DNA of 64,000 bases from Neodiprion pinetum (Eukaryota > Arthropoda > Insecta > Hymenoptera > Diprionidae), in contig NC_060233.1 in the NCBI RefSeq assembly GCF_021155775.2, positions 20,432,037-20,496,036 of the forward strand, given 5' to 3'. Both the position numbers and the translations under genes were made by a program. This document shows, piece after piece, positions 21,361-33,128 of the stretch (its first letter is position 1; the number at the start of each line of letters is the position of its first letter). A model generated the notes under the pieces. The model was given only the letters and a program-made list of their open reading frames with translations, was not told the DNA's origin and made no database searches.

Positions 21361-24023
21361 TATACCGGGACAATCTCTTGAAACTATACATACCATGCGC
21401 ATGCGCCAAATAATTCAATCTCATTGGTCGGTGAAATCACTCTGTGGCGATGTTTTCGTTTGCTGAGCAGAGCGCCAACGTACACAAAATGAAACTAAAG
21501 CTTTAAATCTCTCGCGCGTAAAGCCATGCATTGAGGTTATGCTGTTGTTTATTTTTACGTAACGTGAATTGTTTAAGAAGAACAGTATCGTTCAGCAATA
21601 CCGCGGTCGATATCGGAAGATATCCAACCTACGCAATGAAGAATTTGACGGAAAAGCAAATATCAAATGATACAGAAATTGGGTGTTATTTATTGAAAGA
21701 AGAAATTTGAAATTCAATGTGAAATGTCATTAACAAGTGGGAGTCTGGACAAACAGAGGTAGGTAAGTAAAAACAAAGTTTATTGTGAACAGATTCTTCA
21801 TTTACATAAAATTAAAAATGCGTCTCATTAACGATTTATGTTTTGTGCATTTTATTGGAAATTAGTTGTATCAAAAAACACCAAAAGATCCTGTCTGATA
21901 ATAATAGCTTCTAATATTTCCAAGTACGAAATAATTCATTGTCAAAGCGGGACTAAATTTGTCAGGCATGAAAGCATGTAGGTACATTTCTAATTACGTG
22001 ATCTTTGACTATTAAAATATTTTAACATGGATTCAATGATAAAATTTGTTTTTTTTTCAGCATGCTCAAAGTTTGAACTTTGATTAACACGAGGAAAATT
22101 ATGCCTTACCTGATGGTCAAAACGTTTAGGTGGCAAGGATCCTGGTTTCTCGAGCGGTGCAATCATTATGACCATCGAACCTGGTTGTTCCGCCAGACAT
22201 CAGGTGCCAGAGTGAATTTCATCAGGCCATCGCCACCTTCTTAACATCAGTTGAGGCAAAATTGAAGAGCGGGATATACTACAGATGATAATAGCTGAAT
22301 ATCCCATCATTTTGCTTTGATCGAGCCAATAGCGATAAGTTTGTTACTTAACCGTTGCTGCCAATTCATTCTACCGAGGAATCATTCTGTGCACCATTGT
22401 AATTTAAGCATTATTATTGACCAGCATTGTTTTTCAAACTTTATACCATTTAATTTGGTATCTTATTTTGAAGCTTACTTTTACTCTCTTTGGCATTAAA
22501 TTCAGATAAATAGTTTTTCAACTCCTCAATTAGATTCTAGGGTTGAATTTTTCCAAGCAAACTGAATCAATCTGAATCCAGAATTGTTAAATAACTTCGG
22601 TTAAAAATGTCTTTAAATTTAATCTTAGTTGACGGTGTCATCAGGCTAGCTAGTTGCACGATAACTTTAAACCAAATTGAATTTTACACTCTTTATAGGG
22701 TCCTACGCTAAGACTGGAAGCTTGTGAATCTCAATTTACCGCAATTATTTCTGCATTTCATGTTAGCATTGTCTGGAGCAAAAAAAATCTCATTTTAAGA
22801 TTGGAAACGGAACCTGAAACGTAGAAGTTATTCAGTAGCACGAATTGAAAACCAAGAATTTTATAATGGTTTCTGCAACAAAGGGACTCTTTCCAAATAT
22901 CCTTGTTAGAAGGTGATGTTCGGAGGACTATGAACAAGATATTGTATCGGATTACATTATTTGAAAAAAATTCTTCATGAACTTCGTTAAAAATTAGATA
23001 TTGATTCATTCTGATGGAATAAGGGACAAAATCTTGAATCCGATAAGTCAATATCCTCGTAATAATTTTCTGACATTACTCTAAAACATGATTGTCCTTG
23101 AAGCTAATTGTGACGTTAAGGCGCATTTTGAGAAAGTCGATTTTCAACTTGTGTCATAGGATGTGATCTACGTTCCTGGTTTCTACGCTTCCGATTAGAT
23201 TTTCTTTGTTGCAAACCGCACTAACATGAAATACAGAAATCATTTTAATAAATCTAATATTACTTGAATTTTCAATTTGAGTATTAGGTTCCCGTCATTA
23301 ATTTGATCGAACATCATTGAAAATTTGCGAAATGAACTCTGATAATCATTGGAACTGATTTTTATCAGTAGTAGTAATAATTTACTGATCGGAAAAAATA
23401 CATTGACTATCGACTATTTGTAAATTTTGTTGAACTATTTTCGAGAAAAAAAAAGATTCACCATTCTGTTACAGATAGTGAGATATTTAAATTTCTTGAA
23501 CGCTCGGCTTAATGTCTCATTTTCAAAAGTGATAAAATTCAATATTACCACCTGAAATCACAAGAGAGTGAGAAAGTTGCTTAGTTACTGGAAAGTGGCG
23601 ATGATCTTTTTACGTGTGATAAATTGAATAGGCAGATAACAGTAATTATTAGAGATGTAATTATTTTGGCCGTATCACCTGTTGATAGAAAAAAACTTCA
23701 TTGTTATTTTTAATGTACGAAATAATAAAAGTGATCAAATAAAATGTTCCCACCTACCTGCTGCGTTTCTTTCAAGCACCCAACATTTAAACAGATTTCT
23801 CATTTCAGTCGAATAAAGCCAATTTTCAAAGAGCATTAGCATCAACTTTCCGAGTCACTACCTCGACTGTTTGAGATTCTAACCTCAAAAATTCGTATGA
23901 ACTACATCACCGCCAGAAGCAGAGTTTGACAGCTGGAACTCGGAGTCGCCAGCCTGTCCGAGCAGCCGATAAAACTCGCGCATGCGCATTATATGTATAG
24001 TTTCAAGAGATTGTCCCGGTATA
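21361..24023. mobile_element. 2.65-kb TIR element, non-autonomous DNA transposon
   Basis: Core 21365-24019. Left terminus CCGGGACAATCTCTTGAAAC and the right terminus are inverted copies over about 42 bp with two mismatches; both inner ends carry the palindrome GCGCATGCGC. TATA occurs directly outside each end (21361-21364, 24020-24023), a possible 4-bp target duplication, although the flanks are TA-rich. The 2.6 kb interior has no ORF above about 100 codons and no transposase motif. The superfamily is not assigned. Confidence 0.75.
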
Positions 24024-24532
24024 TATATATATATATTATACATTAATATATTATACATCAATATAATTGAATATCAATGGAGCTAATTAAGTTTAACAAT
24101 TCAATAAAATAAGAAAATAATTAATTTGAATAAATTATTTTTCTTAAATTGAAGAATAATTAATATTTGAAAATTGAAAATATAAAATCAAATGAATAAT
24201 TATTTATTTATCTGTATGTCTTCTTTAAACCTTATAAGAAGTTCTAATCCATTGTATAAATGTTCCAAATTACAATTCATGAAGTAAATTAAATGGCATT
24301 TTCTTAATGAATAATATTTTTATTTTAATTATTATGTGAGCAAATAATTGAAAAATATATAGGATTTTTTCAATAATTATATTTGTTTTTAATGAATTTA
24401 ATAAATGTAAAAAAAATTTTTTCGTCAAAAATTTCTCTTTTTTTAAAAGTAGATGAAAAATTATAATATATATATATATTATACATTAATATAATCAAAT
24501 ATAAATACATTTATTCATATATATATATATAT
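24020..24532. repeat. Satellite block, orientation R
   Basis: One monomer with the landmark near 24245 and TA-rich ends. It is interrupted by the element at 24533. Confidence 0.88.
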
Positions 24533-26623
24533 TGTGACGTGGATTTTTCCCGCTCCTCGGTCACTCGGAGGAAATGACCGAGAACTTACCGCGTGCACAA
24601 TAATTTGGCGTCCACGATGTACCCTGGATCTAAAACAATATCGCAAAGTTTTGTTGGGCGCCTGGCGTGATTAACACGCCTTGAAATCATTAATGCGCTA
24701 TTCCTCGGGCATATGCTCGATAGCTCAGTACCGCGGAGAGGGGAGGGATAATTTTTGGAGAAAGAGAGAGACACTCGAAATACACACGCTGCTTAACAGA
24801 AGTAAAATAAAATCTCATATTTCCCAATAGCGGTGATACAAACAAAAAAAAGATAATCCAAAAGTCGCTCATCGCGAGTCTAAAATTAAACAGAAAATTA
24901 CACGTAACCTACTCTATTTCTTACTCTAATGAGCTCGCGGCTCCCTAACTAAAACGACACTCAAAGATCACAAAATCCTCATACGCAATTCTTTATTTGC
25001 AAATTCGCTATTTGTTCTCCATGGCGATTATTGCTCGAAACGAAACGAAAACTAATTATTCGACGGTGCGCCGTCGGGCTACCGAACAGACGGCGTCCTC
25101 AATCTCACCCGAGATCTCACCCGACTCGGAGCTTCGACGCTACCGCGAGCTGCCCTAAATCTAAACGAATCCGCAAACGTTACTGTATTTTAAACGCAAG
25201 CAAAACTCAATGCTCAAACTTCTTGTCTCAACTGCTGCTCAACGCAACGGCAATTTCGACTATACATCACCTCAACTCGACCAAAAACTATCTTAACTGA
25301 ACGGCAACTTAACTAAGCGCAAGCACCACTACATTTAACTTCAACTAAACTCAAGCTCAAGGTAACGCAACTCAATCTACATTATCTTAACTAACGGGTA
25401 CGGAACTCAATGCAGGCGCAACTAAACGTAACCTAAACTATACGCAATCGCAACGCATCCGAAATCAAATCTTTTCAAAATCCTCCAAAACGTTACCCGC
25501 TAATCCGAGCACTCCAATTCGGCACTTCCCGACATACTCGAGAGGTGACACTTAAAAAACCCGATAACGCGGCTCGACCCGGTACAGCGAAATTCGGCTA
25601 TACTTGATTTCACTAACGAGAAAGACTCAACTAAAACCCGTGACTCTACTCAACTTTCTCAGGAACTCAAAATTTACTCTACTCTAGCACGCGTACTCAG
25701 GCTACGGTCATCAAGCAAAAGAATCGGCAAAAGAATTTCGAGTACTTCTCTACAACGCAAATCCAAAACGGCTATCCGGTACTCGACAAGCCTTTTCGTA
25801 ATTATGCTCGAAATTCAATCGCGGGGATAGAAGCAGCGCTTACCTTCTACATCCTTGCAACTCCTTTTTCATTCCCCTCGCGATTTTTGGGCGACTCCAT
25901 TACTTCGCGAAACTCCCCAAAACGCGACTACTTGTCACGACCGCCAGAACTGGAGTGGTTTCAAAAACCTACTACCTGCCGCAACACGGATCTCGATACG
26001 CCATCCCACACGTGACGTCATACCCACAAGAATACGCAATAATCGATCCGTCATCGATTGCGGCGATCGCGCAACTCGACGCGCACCTTCGATAGCATCG
26101 CTGCGCAGAACTTAAAGCTAGATCGCAATCTCGTCCTCCGCGCAGCTCCATGACGTCTTGGCGGTGAGCGTGGTGCTCCCTCGTCGCTAGTCGGTCCGTC
26201 GCAAGTTCGCCGGTCAATTGTTGGCGGGGTGAAGGGGAGAGGCTGCGGCGCGCCGGCCGCCAGCGGGAATCGCATCCACCTTGGATTCCCGCGATGCGGG
26301 GATTTGCGTCGGCTCCCCCTCCGCAGCCTCGACATCCTTCCTTCGCAATTGTCACTAGTTTGTCACTTCGCAATTTCCTCGAATTCGGTGTCGACTTCTT
26401 GCCTGATGCCGTTGTAGCTCGAAAAATAAAAAAAAACAAAACAAACCTGAAATATCTTACGCTATTCGCTAAGGTGTCCCCTCTCGTAGTTTCGGATGCG
26501 CGACTCTAGTCCTGGCGCTCTTTTGCAAAAACTTCGCGACTCAATTTCCGAAATTCCTAAATTTTGGTTCCGCCCAGGGTGCAAAGAGCCCCTTGTAACG
26601 GGCATCAAAAATGCCACGTTACA
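24533..26623 (-). mobile_element. Long solo-LTR-like element, TGTAACG family, copy 2
   Basis: 2,091 bp on the minus strand, opening (from 26623) TGTAACGTGGC, then GCCCGTTACAAGGG, and closing CCACGTCACA at 24533. Near its end it has GGCGCCCAAC (24655-24664 region), GATATTG, CGCCAAA, GGTAAGT and a CTCGGTCA..TGACCGAG hairpin in the same order as copy 1. Middle portions differ greatly. No credible ORF. Confidence 0.6.
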
Positions 26624-26776
26624 ATATATATGTATTATACATCAATATAATTAAATATAAATACATTTATTCATATACATATATATCATACATTGATATA
26701 ATTGAATATGAATGGAGGCAATCAAGTTAAACAATTTAATAAAATGCGAAAATGATTATTTGAATAATTATATAAA
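26624..26776. repeat. Short satellite remnant
   Basis: Orientation R; ends at the GC-rich minisatellite. Confidence 0.8.
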
Positions 26777-28165
26777 AATGCGCGGGGACGCCCCGCATTG
26801 CGTCCGACAGTCGACCACAGGCCGCGAGGACATGGGTCTATTACGGTCAAAGTCGTGCAAAAGGCAATACGCGTCGTCCCAGAGTCGATCTGTGGCAGTG
26901 GGGACTCGACACGAGCAGCGTCAGAGTTGAGCAGACGGCAATGATGGGCGTCCCGCAGTCGATCAGAGGCCGTGGGGACACGTGTCAAGTCCGTTCAAAG
27001 TCGAGCAAAAGGCAATGCGCGTCGTCCCTGATACGATCCGTGACAGAGGGGAATTGACACGAGCACGGTCGAGGTCGAGCAAAATGCAATGCGCGTCGTC
27101 CCTGAGTCGATCGGTGGAAGAGGGTACATGACACAAGAACGGACGAGGTCGAGCAAAAGGCAATGCGCGTCGTTCCAGAGTCGATCGGTGACAGCGTCGA
27201 CTTGACACGAGCACGAAGAGAGTCGGGCAGGACACAATGCGGGGCGTCCGGCAGTCGATCACAGGCCATGAGGTCATGAGTCTATCACGGTCAAAGTCGT
27301 GCAAAAGGCAATGCGCGTCGTCTCTAAGTCGATCCGTTGCAAAGGGTATTTGACACGAGCACGGTTGAGATCGAGTAAGAAACAATGCGCGTCGTCCCAG
27401 ATATGACCAGTGGCAGAGGGGAATTGACACGAGCACGGTTGAGGTCGAGCGAAAGGCAATGCGCCTTTTAAAAATTAAAAATCGTCCCGGAGGCGATCGG
27501 TGAAAGAGGGTACATGACACGAGAACGGTCGAGGTCGAGCAAAAGGCAATACGCGTCGTACCGGAGGTGATCAGTGACGGCGTCGACTCGACGCAAGCAC
27601 GATGAGAGTCGAGCAGGATGCAATGAGGGGCGTCCGGCAATCGATCAGCAACCGTGGGGCCACGCGTCAAACACGGTCAAAGTCGAGTAAAAGGCAATGC
27701 GCGGCGTCTCTAAGTCGATCCGTTGCATAGGGTACTTGACACGAGCACGGTTGAGATTGAGCAAGAGGCAATGCGCGTCGTCCCCAAATCGATCCGTGGC
27801 TGAGGGTAATTGACACAAGCACGGTCGAGTTCAAGCAAAAGGCAATGCGCGTCGTTCCACAATCGATTAGCGATGGCTTCGACTTGACACGAGCACGATG
27901 AGAGTCGAGCGGGACCCAATGCGGGGCGTCTGGCAGTCGATCACAGGCCGCGAGGACATCAGTCTTTCACGGTCAAAGTCGAGCAAAAGGCAATGCGCGT
28001 CGTCCCAGAGTCGATCCGTGGCAGTGGGGACTTGACACGAGCAGCGTCAGAGTGGAGGAGGAGGCAATGCAGGGCGTCCGGCAGTCGATTTCAGGCCGTG
28101 AGGACATGTGACAAGCACGGTCAAAGATGCGCACGAGGTAATGCGTGTCGCCCGGAAGTCAATCC
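26777..28165. repeat. GC-rich 74-bp minisatellite, about 19 copies
   Basis: The landmark GGCAATGCGCGTCGT (or variants) recurs at 26864, 26938, 27012, 27086, 27160, 27234, 27308, 27382, 27456, 27546, 27620, 27694, 27768, 27842, 27916, 27990, 28064 and 28139: every step is 74 bp except one of 90 (a 16-bp AT-rich insert near 27464-27482) and one of 75. Monomer types alternate (for example the type with GGGGCGTCCGGCAGTCGATC). Apparent long minus-strand ORFs here are by-products of the repeat. Confidence 0.95.
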
Positions 28166-30480
28166 CGTTTTTCTAAATTCATGGGTGATTAATTTTCGAG
28201 TATTAAAAATATTAAATCAAATGATTAATTTTTTATCGATATGTGTGTTTCCTTAAAACTTCCTGATAAGTTCCAATCCATAGTATAAATTTTCCGAATT
28301 ACAATCCATAAAGTACATCGAATGGCATTTTTTGAGGGAATAATATTTCCATTATCATTAATGTGAGCGAAAAATGAAAAAATGTAAAGGATTTTTTTAA
28401 TAATTACAGTTATTTTTGAGAAATTTGATTATTGTAAAAATTTTATTCAACATTTTTTTTTTCAGAAGTAAACCGAAAATTTTGAAATGTTTAAATAGAA
28501 TATGAATCATAAATTTATTCATCATTTTTTTATTTTAATCAATTATGTATATAAACAGATGTTACATTGATATAATTCATGTTCAAAAATTAAAAATATG
28601 AAATCAAATAACTAATCATATATCTATCTGTATGTTTTCTTCAAACTTTTTAATAAGTTACAATCCATTGTATAAATGTTCCAAATTATAATCCATAAAG
28701 TACATGAAATGGCATTTTTTGATTGAATTATATTATTATGATAATTAATGTGTGAGCGAATAATGAAAAAATGCGACGGATTTTTTCAAAAATTATAATC
28801 ATTTTTGAGAAATTTAATTACTGTGAAAATTTTTTTTTCAACATTTTCCTTTTTTTGGAGGTAAATTCAAATATATAATATATATGAATGTGATATACAT
28901 AATAAATTTATTTGTCATTATATTATTAAATAAATTATATATTTATACGAATGATACATTAATATAATTGAATATGAATGGAGGCAACTGAATTAAATAA
29001 TTTAATGATATGAAAAATAATTTACCTCAATAATTAATTTTTCTAAATTTAAAGAATAATTAGCTTTGAAAAATCAAAAATATGAAATAAGATATTTAAT
29101 TATATATCTATCTCTGTGTTTTCTTCAAACATTCCAATAAGTTCTAATCCATTGCATAACTGTTTCAAATTGCAATCCATAAGCGACATTGAATGGCATT
29201 TTTTTAATGAATATGACTTTTATTCTGATTAATATGTGAGCAAACAATTGAAAAATATATAGAATTTTTTTGACAATGATATTTATTTTTGAAAATTTAA
29301 TTAATGGTTATTGTTTTTTTTCCGAAATTTTTTTTTCAAAAGTAAATTAAAAATTATAATATACATAATAAATTTATTTTTAATTTTTTTTTCTTTCAAT
29401 TAATTATATATGAATATATACAAATCATACATTATTGTGATTGAATATAAAAATGAAGGCAATTGAATTGAATAATATGATGGTATAAAAAATAATTAAT
29501 CGGGGTTTACCATTTTTCTTGTATTCAAGAATAATTGATTCTCAAAAATTAAAAATCTGAAATCAAATAACTAATCATATATCTATTTGTGTATTTTCTT
29601 TAAACTTTTTAATAAGTTGTGATCCATCGTATGAATGTTTCAAAGTACAATCCATGAAGTACATCAAATGGCATTTTTTTAATGAATTATATTTTCATTT
29701 TAATTAATATGTGAACAAATAATCAAAAAATATATAGGATTCTTTTCATAATTATATTTTTATCAAAAAATTTCAATTATTGTGAAGATATTTTTCGATG
29801 AAAATTCTTCTTTCTTCAAAAGTGAATTGAAAATTATGATATATTTAAATGAAATACATATAATAAATTTGTTTATCATTTTTTCCATTTAAATAATAAT
29901 ATATATCTACAAATTATACATTATCATAATTGAATATAAATGGGGGCAATAAAATTGAATAATTTGATGATATTGAAAATAATTAATCCGAATTAATCTT
30001 TTTTCTTGAATTGAAGAATAATACATTTTCAACAATTAAAAATATGAAATTGAATAACTCATCATTCATCTATCTGTTTGTTTTCATCAAACTTTTCACT
30101 AACTTATAATCCATTGTGGAAATGTTCCAAATGGTATCCATAAAGTACATTAAATGGCATTTTTCGATTGGATACTATCTTTATTATAATTAATATGTGA
30201 GCGAAAATTGAAAAATATGTAGAATTCTTCTAATGATTATATTCATTTTCAAAAAATTTCATTCATGAGAAAATTTTTTTTTAATTCTTTTTTTTCTAAA
30301 AGTAAATTAAAAATTATAATATATACAAATATAGTATAAATGATGAATTTATCTATCATTTCATTCACTCAATCAATCATATATAATCACAAATTATACA
30401 TGAATGTAATTGATTATAAATGTAGGCGGATGAAATGGAATAATTTAATGATATGAAAAAAATTATCCAAATGAATCATA
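28166..30480. repeat. Satellite array, orientation R, ~4.8 monomers
   Basis: Landmarks near 28265, 28650, 29135, 29610 and 30097 give steps of about 385, 485, 475 and 487 bp. The array is cut by the Polinton at 30481; the last six bases (30475-30480, ATCATA) are duplicated after the Polinton. Confidence 0.92.
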
Positions 30481-31421
30481 AGCAGTATAGGGGTACTTTG
30501 GGGCGTCACAACAAACCCCCCTCGCACCCCTCTCCGGCGCCAGCCCCTCGCCGCGGAGTGACTTTGGGACGCCATCCCCTTTCCCCGCCGCCCCTCGCCG
30601 AGGAGTGACTTTGGGACGCCATCCCCTTCCCCCGCCGCCCCTCGCCTAGGAGTGACTTTGGGACGCCATCCCCTTCCCCCGCCGCCCCTCGCTAAGGAGC
30701 GAATTTTGGGATGCCATCCCCTTCCCCCGCCGCCCCTCGCCTCGGAGCGAATTTTGGGGCCCCTTCCCCCTTCCCCCGCAGCCCCTCGTCAAGGAGGTAT
30801 TTTATTCTAGAAGCTTCTCCGGACGACCACCCCTTTCCCGCAACCCCTTACCAAGGAGCGGTTTTTCCGCCTCGAAGTTCCGCGGCTCGTCAGCCCTTCG
30901 CCCGCGACCCCCTCGCCACGTGGTGAATATCGTGTAACGACCCCTTACCCCGGGTACCGTTGACCGCGAATCAGATTCCGGACTCTACGGGATGGCCTCT
31001 GGGCCTGTGCACCCTGACCACGGGACGATCTCCTTCCCCTTACCCTGGTGCCCCTGGCCGTGCGGCCGATTCTGGGGCCACCTACCCATCTGGTCCCGCT
31101 ACCTCCGTTCACGAAGCGAACTCTGCGACTTGGACGTTTGGGGTTACAGGTCCTCCACCCCGGCTCTTGTTCTTTCTCCATCCCTGCTCTCTGTGTCGGG
31201 TGCTCGTGTCACTGACCTTACCCAGCCGTCAGTGTTTATCCTAAGGTTTACGTGCGCTTGGAAAATATAGAATGCAAGACTATAGGCATACTTAGATGTA
31301 CGAGGATCAGGGTGGGTGGGTGAGGAAACAGAACTCGATGGTGGATTGCATAGAAAAATCAAATCTCATCCTCGCAGGTTTATTCGGTTAACACAGATGC
31401 AAATACATACATGGTTATTAC
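30481..31421. repeat. Polinton left terminal inverted repeat
   Basis: About 941 bp, inverted match to 60527-61584. The outer half holds GC-rich tandem units of about 47 bp (GGAGTGACTTTGGGACGCCA type), starting near 30555, 30603, 30650, 30697 and 30744. The inner edge is GGTTTATTCGGTTAACACA..ATGGTTATTAC. Confidence 0.93.
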
Positions 31422-31485
31422 AGATAACGACTAAGTGATAATTACAATGTTCTTATAATTACACAAGATATGTTATCAAGGTTTT

Positions 31486-32037
31486 TTATTTACCAGCCTT
31501 ATAATCAGCAACATTACAATTCTTAGAGGTACAACATTGAAGACAACTTATAGGATAAATGTGATTTGAATTGATGGTGTTAGTTTTGCGTTTTGTGACA
31601 TGGGCTATTCGGTTGTGGAATAATTCTGCGATACGATCGTTTCTTTCGAGGTCAAGAGTAAATATATTGAGAAAATCCCGCAGAGAAAAACCAGCAGTCA
31701 TAAAGTGCATAAACATAATACAAAATTGTCCACATACATCAGAAGTGAGGCTTTGAAGTTGTCTGTCGTTCCAGTCGTATCGTCTGCAATTTCTTCGTAA
31801 AGTCCGCTTATGGTGAGGGACGAATGGTGGTAATCCGAAGCTGTCGAAGTATGTACCGTGTCCGGAGGAACTGACGAAAAATGCCACCCAGTGGCTACCG
31901 GGGCGTGTGTGATCATCCGTGTTTGACACAAAGGCTGTCGGGCGTGTCCAGATGAGGGGTATCTGATCCGCTGCAAAAACCCCGGTCTTCCCGTTCGGAA
32001 TCGCCGGCATCGCGCTCCATATCTGTAGACTGTCCAT
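31486..32037 (-). CDS. Polinton adenain-like cysteine protease (PRO)
   Basis: 183 residues. Catalytic triad of the adenovirus-protease/Ulp1 fold is visible: His in GSHWVAFF (about residue 49), Asp in YFDSFG (about 65), Cys in DVCGQFC (about 102). In adenoviruses and Polintons this enzyme cuts capsid precursors during maturation. The start ATG lies inside the 3' end of the upstream gene (stop at 31913), an overlap of about 125 nt. The C-terminal extension after about residue 150 is basic. Appears intact. Confidence 0.9.
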   Translation of the reverse strand: MDSLQIWSAMPAIPNGKTGVFAADQIPLIWTRPTAFVSNTDDHTRPGSHWVAFFVSSSGHGTYFDSFGLPPFVPHHKRTLRRNCRRYDWNDRQLQSLTSDVCGQFCIMFMHFMTAGFSLRDFLNIFTLDLERNDRIAELFHNRIAHVTKRKTNTINSNHIYPISCLQCCTSKNCNVADYKAGK

Positions 32038-32839
32038 TTTGTACCTCGTCTTCTTCTCCTTCTTCTTCTTGTTCGCCCTCGTTATCGGAGATAATCATAC
32101 CACTCGTAGAAGATTGTGAGGAGGTATGTGAGTCAATCGCAGTAGTAAGTATTTCGTAGGGAACGGTAACTTCGCCGTCTGACGTAGGCGCAGACGGATC
32201 AGGAGAGATTTTCAGTGAAGCGACTGGCTCTGGTATTACTGGTTGTAGCGTGAAATTTCTTTTTGGTACCTGCAGTGGCTGATTACTAGTCGAACTCTCC
32301 TCTCCGGTGATTTTGGGCTTACTGGCTGACAATGCTTCTGTATAATCGTATTTATTTAGAATATCGTTATTGTTGATCCATTTCTTCAGTTTGAGTGCGT
32401 TGTTCATCGCACATTTGAAAAATTCCTCCTTCTTAACGCCGTGGAAGAAGCACCATACCGAAGACCGTTCCAGTTTGTCGAACGCCGGGCAATCGATGTC
32501 CTTCAAGTTGAATACTTGACGCGCGGTACTACTTTCAATATATTTACATTTATCGTGTCCACGGGCAAAGATTCGATGAGCGTTACGTGCGATTTCTCGG
32601 AGGTTAACGTCTAATTGAACCAGCGAGATATCACCTTCAAACCACTCGATGCCATGAAGGTAGCAGGTTACGTAATTGTTCACGCCACGTTCTTTGAGCG
32701 GTAGATCCGTAAAGGGATATGGCGGTTCTATTAACCAGTGCGCCGAGTAGCGGTGATCGATGGTGACGACTGCCACCTCTTTCGGTACAAATTTACCATA
32801 GATATTTCGAAATCCTTGAATATCTATCACGTAATCCAT
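31913..32839 (-). CDS. Conserved Polinton protein, unknown function
   Basis: I choose ATG 32839 (MDYVIDIQGF) rather than the longer start at 32929, because the strand-like DIQGF..KEVAVV opening looks like a domain start. About 308 residues: a globular N-terminal ~190 residues with a pattern D-x-QGF, FARGHDKCKYIE, CPAFDKL, C-x2-H-x8-CAMNNALKL, followed by a disordered, acidic Ser/Glu/Asp-rich tail. The N-terminal layout hints at an RNase H/DEDD-exonuclease-like fold, which is only a guess. Overlaps the protease gene. Confidence 0.75.
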   Translation of the reverse strand: MDYVIDIQGFRNIYGKFVPKEVAVVTIDHRYSAHWLIEPPYPFTDLPLKERGVNNYVTCYLHGIEWFEGDISLVQLDVNLREIARNAHRIFARGHDKCKYIESSTARQVFNLKDIDCPAFDKLERSSVWCFFHGVKKEEFFKCAMNNALKLKKWINNNDILNKYDYTEALSASKPKITGEESSTSNQPLQVPKRNFTLQPVIPEPVASLKISPDPSAPTSDGEVTVPYEILTTAIDSHTSSQSSTSGMIISDNEGEQEEEGEEDEVQNGQSTDMERDAGDSEREDRGFCSGSDTPHLDTPDSLCVKHG

Positions 32840-33128
32840 ACTTGAACTTGAAAGAATGTAGTCGAATGAATAGAGAGCTGGAAGAGCGAACCTGCAGTGA
32901 CGTAGTTTGAATGCTGACTGGCTCGGCACCGTAGTTACGGGTGTTTATATACAGCCTTGTGTTACAATCCCCGTATCAATTTTTGTTCATCGGGTGTCTC
33001 CAGCCGGTCTGTTGCTCTCCTTGAAGACGTTGGCGTGGTGTAGTCACAGTGTTCTCTCTAACGGAAATCACCACCTGGTATGTCATAGAAGCGGTAGTGA
33101 TAGGAGGGGCGTGATCTCCCTGTCTTTC
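32840..33128 (-). other. Short intergenic region
   Basis: Roughly 290 bp between two minus-strand genes. A TATATAAAC-like sequence on the minus strand near 32943-32950 could be a TATA element for the downstream gene. Nothing else seen. Confidence 0.4.

Noticed and set aside
22758..23051. 97-codon minus frame in the 2.65-kb TIR element as a transposase remnant
   Set aside because: No transposase motif or homology visible; length expected by chance.
24533..26623. Antisense/sense GC-rich frames around 25972-26439 as a gene
   Set aside because: Overlap on both strands with no recognisable domain, and the region belongs to a non-coding LTR-like element.
26963..27670. Long minus-strand reading frames in the 74-bp minisatellite
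   Set aside because: They follow the repeat; three 74-bp units make a 222-nt cycle that stays open by composition. No start context or domain.
28166..30474. CRISPR-like array in the satellite
   Set aside because: Monomers are continuous ~485-bp satellite units without unique spacers.
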